Positions 60,510 through 64,000 of a stretch of 64,000 bases of DNA are shown piece by piece. This DNA comes from Mycobacterium vicinigordonae (lineage in GTDB: Bacteria; Actinomycetota; Actinomycetes; Mycobacteriales; Mycobacteriaceae): contig NZ_CP059165.1 in assembly GCF_013466425.1 (NCBI RefSeq), positions 5,084,001-5,148,000 of the forward strand. The letters run 5' to 3'. Numbering within the stretch: position 1 is the first letter of the stretch; each line of letters begins with the position of its first letter. The translations under genes were made by a program, and so were the position numbers. Below the pieces are notes generated by a model. That model searched no databases and was not told where the DNA came from. It saw only the letters and a program-made list of their open reading frames with translations.

Positions 60510-60522
60510 ATACTTGTAGTAT
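60510..60522. promoter_or_regulatory. Palindrome overlapping the start of the acetyltransferase gene
   Basis: ATACT-TGT-AGTAT is a perfect 5-bp inverted repeat whose right arm includes the first two bases of the ATG at 60521 and whose left arm overlaps the likely -10 element. A repressor bound here would block a leaderless transcript. The two nearby TetR proteins are candidate binders. Confidence 0.45.
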
Positions 60523-61087
60523 GCTTCTACAGGTGATCAAGAGTCGCGCCGACCTGGAATCCTACCTGGCGGCGGATCTGCGTGCTCAAGGACTGGAGCG
60601 GTGGCGGCACCGATACCGGATCATCCATCGCGCACCCTACTTCCAGCGCATGCTGCGCAAAACGGAATACTGGACGAATACCGCCCGCACCCCGGCCGGC
60701 CGCCTAGTGGCCGCTTACCTGCGCCTACGACTGAAATTTCTCGGCGAGAGACTCGGGTTCGGCATCCCGCTCAACGCGTTCGGGCCGGGCCTGTCGGTCG
60801 CGCACGTGGGCTGGATTCACGTGCACCACCGCGCCAGGATCGGTGCGAACTGCCGTATCCACCAAGGGGTCACGTTGGGCGAGGGACGCGCGGGCGAGTA
60901 TCCGACGATCGGCGACGACGTATTCATCTCCCCCGGCGCCATGGTGCTCGGGGCCACCGTGGGCAGCCGCGTCGGGATTTACGCCGGGGCGGTGGTGAAC
61001 CAACCGGTGCCCGACGACGTCGACGTCGCCGGCGTTCCGGCCCGGATCATCCGTGATCGTCGCCCGCTCGCCAGCACCCCACGCTAG
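60521..61087 (+). CDS. Hexapeptide-repeat acetyltransferase (serine O-acetyltransferase-like)
   Basis: This 188-residue left-handed beta-helix transferase has a helical N-terminal part (LESYLAADLRAQGLERWRHR) and hexapeptide repeats with catalytic-type His in VGWIHVHHRARIGANCRIHQ, GVTLGEG, YPTIGDDVFISPGAMVLGAT and NQPVPDDVDVAGVPARII. This resembles the CysE/colanic-acid type used in polysaccharide or amino-acid acetylation; no biosynthetic partners are nearby. ATG 60521 has no ribosome binding site. GATACT at 60509-60514 looks like a -10 element placed for a leaderless mRNA starting at the ATG. Its end overlaps the convergent TetR gene by four bases. Confidence 0.88.
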   Translation: MLLQVIKSRADLESYLAADLRAQGLERWRHRYRIIHRAPYFQRMLRKTEYWTNTARTPAGRLVAAYLRLRLKFLGERLGFGIPLNAFGPGLSVAHVGWIHVHHRARIGANCRIHQGVTLGEGRAGEYPTIGDDVFISPGAMVLGATVGSRVGIYAGAVVNQPVPDDVDVAGVPARIIRDRRPLASTPR

Positions 61088-61797
61088 GGGCCGTCCGGCA
61101 CCGCGACCGGGCGGCTCGCGGCGGCCTCCACCGCGCGGTGGTGGCGCATGGCTTCCCGCGCCAGGTACTGGCGGAAATACGGTAGCGACGCCTCGGCCGC
61201 TACGCCGGGCAGCAACAGCATCCAGAGCTGGGTCAATTGCTCGTTGAGCTCTTTGGCCAGGCCCTCGCCGGTGCGACTGCGGGTCATAGCGATGGTCAAC
61301 ATCCGGGTTCCGAACATCGCGCCGACCACTGCTTCGCTAAGTGACTGAGGATCGACGTCCTCGCGTAGATCGCCTTCGGCTATTGCGCGTTGCGCCTCGG
61401 CCGTCATTGCCGCTACCCAGTTGGTACAGCAGCGTCCCGCGGCCTCGTTGAATCCGCTCAGTGCGCCAATCAGCTGTTCGGCCGCCCGCGCCGTCTTGTC
61501 CGAGCTGACTACATACGTGACCGCGAAGGTGCCGTGGATCATGTTCTCGAGTGCCGGCGACGCCGATCCACAGACATTGCCGAATGCAGCCAGCAGGATT
61601 GCGCTGCCCTCGTCGATGATGTCGGAGGCGAGCGCTTCCTTGGAGTCGAAGTGGTGGTAGAGGGCGCCCTTGGTCATGCCGGTCCGCTCGATGATGGTGC
61701 CCCACCCGGCGGCCGCATAGCCCACCTCGCTGAAAACGTCGATCGCGGCGTCGAGAATCTTTCGCCGGGTTACTTCGGATCGAACCTGGCGCGCCAT
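61084..61797 (-). CDS. TetR-family regulator (A-factor/ScbR-like group)
   Basis: This 237-residue TetR protein has the DNA-binding domain at residues about 8-55 (RSEVTRRKILDAAIDVFSEV, then WGTIIERTGMTKGALYHHFD). The ligand domain resembles the gamma-butyrolactone-receptor-type mycobacterial TetRs, with LTIAMTRSRTGEGLAKELNE near the C-terminus. ATG 61797 starts RQVRSEVTRRKI. It meets the hexapeptide acetyltransferase tail to tail (four-base overlap) and lies downstream of a second TetR of similar type on the same strand, 134 bp away. Ligand and targets unknown. Confidence 0.88.
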   Translation of the reverse strand: MARQVRSEVTRRKILDAAIDVFSEVGYAAAGWGTIIERTGMTKGALYHHFDSKEALASDIIDEGSAILLAAFGNVCGSASPALENMIHGTFAVTYVVSSDKTARAAEQLIGALSGFNEAAGRCCTNWVAAMTAEAQRAIAEGDLREDVDPQSLSEAVVGAMFGTRMLTIAMTRSRTGEGLAKELNEQLTQLWMLLLPGVAAEASLPYFRQYLAREAMRHHRAVEAAASRPVAVPDGP

Positions 61798-61931
61798 TGC
61801 CCTGCCCTTTCCAATGTCAATCCAGTTATGATCCGAGCCCTTACATCTTGTTTTTCCTGGTCAGCCGCTAAAGCCTAGCAGTCGGGAGCCCCGCATTCTC
61901 GAGCGTGCGTCCCAGAACTGTTGGTGTCGTA

Positions 61932-62609
61932 TCACCCGGCGCGCGTCGAGGCCGTGGCGGACGAAATGGCCAGCGCGGTGCGTCGCCTGATGAATTGCCT
62001 GAAGTAGTCGAACCGGTCGGGTTCCAGGATCCCTGCTAGGACGAGCACGCAGTTCTTCTCCAGATCAATTAGGTAACGCTGCGGATCGTCGAGATCGCTG
62101 GCCTGGCGCAACCCCATGTACATCGACACGATCAGGCGACCGACGTCGCGAGGCTCCCATGCACCCGAGACATCTCCCTCGGCAATGGCCCGCTCGACAA
62201 CCCCGGCGAGCATGTCGATCCAGCCGCCGAGCAACTGCGATTGCAGGCCTTCGGTGCGGCCCACCGACTCGATCAGGTGCGACGCGGCCCTAGCTACGTC
62301 TTTGCTCATGTCCTGCACCGCCGCCAGGTAACAGAAGTCGATCAGCGTTTCCAGCCCGGACAGCTGCCTCGCCAGCAAATCTTCCACCGCGACCCGGCCA
62401 TCAGCGGTGTGTTGCTCGATGATGGCCACCGCCAGCGCGTGCTTGGAGCGGAAGTGGAAGTACATGGCCCCCTTGGTCAACTCGGCCTCAGCGAGGATAT
62501 CGTCGAGGCCGACATCGTGGTAAGCGCGGCGGGCGAACTGGTGAGCTGCGGCCCGCAAAATTAATTGCCGAGTGGTGTCTGCTCGTCCGTCTGCCGGTTC
62601 AGTCGACAT
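61932..62609 (-). CDS. TetR-family regulator, paralogous neighbour
   Basis: This 225-residue TetR protein from ATG 62609 (MSTEPADGRAD) has the helix-turn-helix ADTTRQLILRAAAHQFARRA, then LDDILAEAELTKGAMYFHFR. TKGAMYFHFRSKHALA and the C-terminal LIVSMYMGLRQASDL place it in the same broad group as the adjacent TetR. The frame continues to 62663 (MCGAHPAIGHG), but GGG followed by TCAA before 62609 gives a weak signal and similarity starts there. It diverges from the PE/PPE pair with a spacer of about 390 bp, so control of that pair is possible but unsupported. Confidence 0.88.
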   Translation of the reverse strand: MSTEPADGRADTTRQLILRAAAHQFARRAYHDVGLDDILAEAELTKGAMYFHFRSKHALAVAIIEQHTADGRVAVEDLLARQLSGLETLIDFCYLAAVQDMSKDVARAASHLIESVGRTEGLQSQLLGGWIDMLAGVVERAIAEGDVSGAWEPRDVGRLIVSMYMGLRQASDLDDPQRYLIDLEKNCVLVLAGILEPDRFDYFRQFIRRRTALAISSATASTRAG

Positions 62610-63003
62610 TTGACCCGTGGGACTCGTCTGGCCGTGCCCGATAGCCGGGTGCGCTCCGCACACGGACCGAGGTCGCGTTGTCGGCGCCGTTGCCCGTCCC
62701 CGTCACCATTTCTTGTGCCCTCCTCGAGCGGGCCGAACCGGTTCCCTTTGCTAGGAGCACCGGCATATCTCCGGCGGCGCCCTGACCGCCACTTGCGAGG
62801 TTATCAGCCGGGCCGCAGCCCGAAGTGTTCTACGCCACAAAAGACTGCAAATTACCTCGGACAGTACCTAAGGTTGGCTTCAACCCTTCTAATAGTTCAA
62901 AAAGTATGTAGATTGGGTATTCAGAAGATCGATGGTTTGATGCCACCGCGACCGCGGCCATCTCGCCACCGCAGCCTGTGACCAACTTGGTTAGGAGAGA
63001 CGG
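62610..63003. other. Regulatory spacer between TetR and PE genes
   Basis: About 390 bp, the right half (62840-62945) visibly A/T-rich. A small hairpin GGTTG-GCTT-CAACC lies at 62872-62885. TTAGGAGAGACGG before the PE ATG is a good ribosome binding site. The PE/PPE promoter is probably within 62870-62960. Confidence 0.5.
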
Positions 63004-63303
63004 ATGTCGTTCGTGACCACCCACCCGGAAGTCTTGGCAGCCACGGCAGGCACTCTGCAGAACATCGGCTGCGCTGTTAGCACCGGAAGTGCCGAGGCGG
63101 CGGTTCCAACGACCGCCCTGGCACCGGCGGCAGCCGACGAGGTGTCGGCCCTCACGGCCATGCAATTCGCCGCCCATGGACAGCTCTACCAAGCGGTGAG
63201 CGCGCAGGCCACAGCGATTCACCAGATGTTTGTGCAGGCCATGGCGGTCAGCTCCGCTTCCTACGCCGCCACCGAGGCCGCTAATGCGGCCTCGGCCGGT
63301 TGA
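63004..63303 (+). CDS. PE family protein (domain only)
   Basis: This 99-residue PE protein consists of the PE domain alone: [20 protein letters not shown], then [20 protein letters not shown] and the helix ending [13 protein letters not shown], where YAATE gives the YxxxE type VII secretion signal. PE proteins form a helical bundle with a PPE partner bound by an EspG chaperone and leave through an ESX system. TTAGGAGAG lies upstream of ATG 63004. The PPE gene starts 30 bp after the stop, so this is a classical PE/PPE pair. Which ESX system exports it cannot be told. Confidence 0.93.
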   Translation: MSFVTTHPEVLAATAGTLQNIGCAVSTGSAEAAVPTTALAPAAADEVSALTAMQFAAHGQLYQAVSAQATAIHQMFVQAMAVSSASYAATEAANAASAG

Positions 63304-63332
63304 TCCATGTTGATCCAGGGGGAATGACAGCA

Positions 63333-64000
63333 ATGGACTATGGCGCACTGCCACCGGAGTTCAACTCTGCCCGGATGTACGCCGGCGTCGGTGCAGCGCC
63401 GCTGCTGACCGCGGCGGTGGCCTGGGACAACCTGGCGACTGAATTGCAATCGGCAGCGTCGTCCTACACGGCCGTGATCGGGACGCTGACCGGCGGACCA
63501 TGGCTTGGACCGGCAGCGATATCCGCCGCCGCGGCCGCCACCCCGTACGCCGCCTGGATGGGTGCCACCGCAGCACAGGCCGCGGAAGCCGCCAGCCAGG
63601 CCCGAGCGGCCGTCGCGGCCTACGAGGCCGCGTACGCGATGACGGTCCCACCAGCGGTGGTCAGTGCCAATCGAATACTGCTGGCCACGCTGGTCGCGAC
63701 CAATTTCTTCGGCCAGAACTCACCGGCCATTGCCGCGACCGAGGCCCACTACAGCGAAATGTGGGCGCAGGATGCCGCAGCCATGTATGGCTATGCGGCC
63801 AGCTCCGCGGTGGCTTCGGCCCTCACCCCATTCGAAGCTCCGCCGCAGGTCACCGACGCCGCCGGCGTTGCCTCACAAGCCGCCACGGTCTCGCAGGCCA
63901 CCGGCGAAGCCGCCTCGACCCAGACCACCCTGGCCTCACTGGTGAACTCTCTGCCCTCGACGCTGCAGGGGCTGGCGACTCCCACGTCGCTGGGTTCGAC
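63333..64000 (+). CDS. PPE family protein, 3' end outside the window
   Basis: The first 222 residues of a PPE protein are present: [20 protein letters not shown] (PPE at 7-9), WxG in [32 protein letters not shown] and [18 protein letters not shown], with a Thr/Ala/Ser-rich linker running to the window edge. ATG 63333 is used, with GGGGGA upstream; an in-frame ATG at 63324 would add MTA. Subclass (SVP, PPW or MPTR) cannot be decided without the C-terminus. It is paired with the PE gene just upstream. Confidence 0.92.
   Translation, partial: MDYGALPPEFNSARMYAGVGAAPLLTAAVAWDNLATELQSAASSYTAVIGTLTGGPWLGPAAISAAAAATPYAAWMGATAAQAAEAASQARAAVAAYEAAYAMTVPPAVVSANRILLATLVATNFFGQNSPAIAATEAHYSEMWAQDAAAMYGYAASSAVASALTPFEAPPQVTDAAGVASQAATVSQATGEAASTQTTLASLVNSLPSTLQGLATPTSLGS

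Overview
This window is chromosomal DNA from a slow-growing, non-tuberculous Mycobacterium. The evidence is the PE/PPE/ESX gene families, the trcRS and kdp loci, rpfB, lpqT and lpqU, and a gene order from about 12.4 kb onward that matches, from memory and in inverted orientation, the M. tuberculosis block running from PE8/PPE15 back to metS (roughly Rv1040c to Rv1007c). The species cannot be decided from the sequence alone.

Layout. (1) About 1-11,900 is accessory: a TetR regulator, an AcoR/MimR-type activator, an acyl-CoA synthetase, an aldehyde dehydrogenase, two different alcohol dehydrogenases, an EthD-type small protein, an SRPBCC protein and a small membrane protein. They are separated by long spacers rich in palindromes and short tandem repeats. 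Together they look like an inducible route from alcohol to aldehyde to acid to acyl-CoA. The block ends at a tRNA-Leu gene, a plausible insertion edge. (2) 12.4-15.3 kb holds a PE-PPE-esxJ-esxI cassette closed by a strong hairpin. (3) 15.7-26.8 kb holds the TrcR/TrcS two-component system and a complete Kdp potassium system, kdpF-A-B-C-D-E, all on the + strand and with a coupled micro-ORF ahead of kdpF. (4) 26.8-36.0 kb is a leftward housekeeping block: Ppx/GppA phosphatase, DUF501, an FtsB/DivIC-like protein, enolase, LpqU, MazG and Mfd.

(5) 36.1-41.9 kb holds a diaminopimelate-decarboxylase-like gene, a TetR regulator, tRNA-Gln, glmU, prsA, an ArsC/Spx-like gene and lpqT. (6) 41.9-50.9 kb is a second accessory insert: two tandem giant cyclase-STAND-LuxR regulators sharing a 455-bp almost identical 5' segment, then a P450-SDR pair. 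(7) 51.1-60.0 kb is core again: rplY, pth, a fatty-acyl-AMP ligase (pks16-like), ispE, ksgA, rpfB, tatD and metS. (8) 60.0-64.0 kb holds a PAS protein, a hexapeptide acetyltransferase, two TetR regulators, a PE gene and a PPE gene cut by the window end.

The observations most worth following are the four-cysteine insertion in KdpC, the micro-ORF coupled to kdpF, the 11-bp-phased CCGTCA/CCGTAA repeats shared by the kdp and mfd upstream regions, the gene-conversion-like repeat in the LuxR pair, the activator that lacks the sigma-54 contact loop, the RpfB without a lipobox cysteine, and the small ORF with an in-frame TAG beside the tRNA-Leu.
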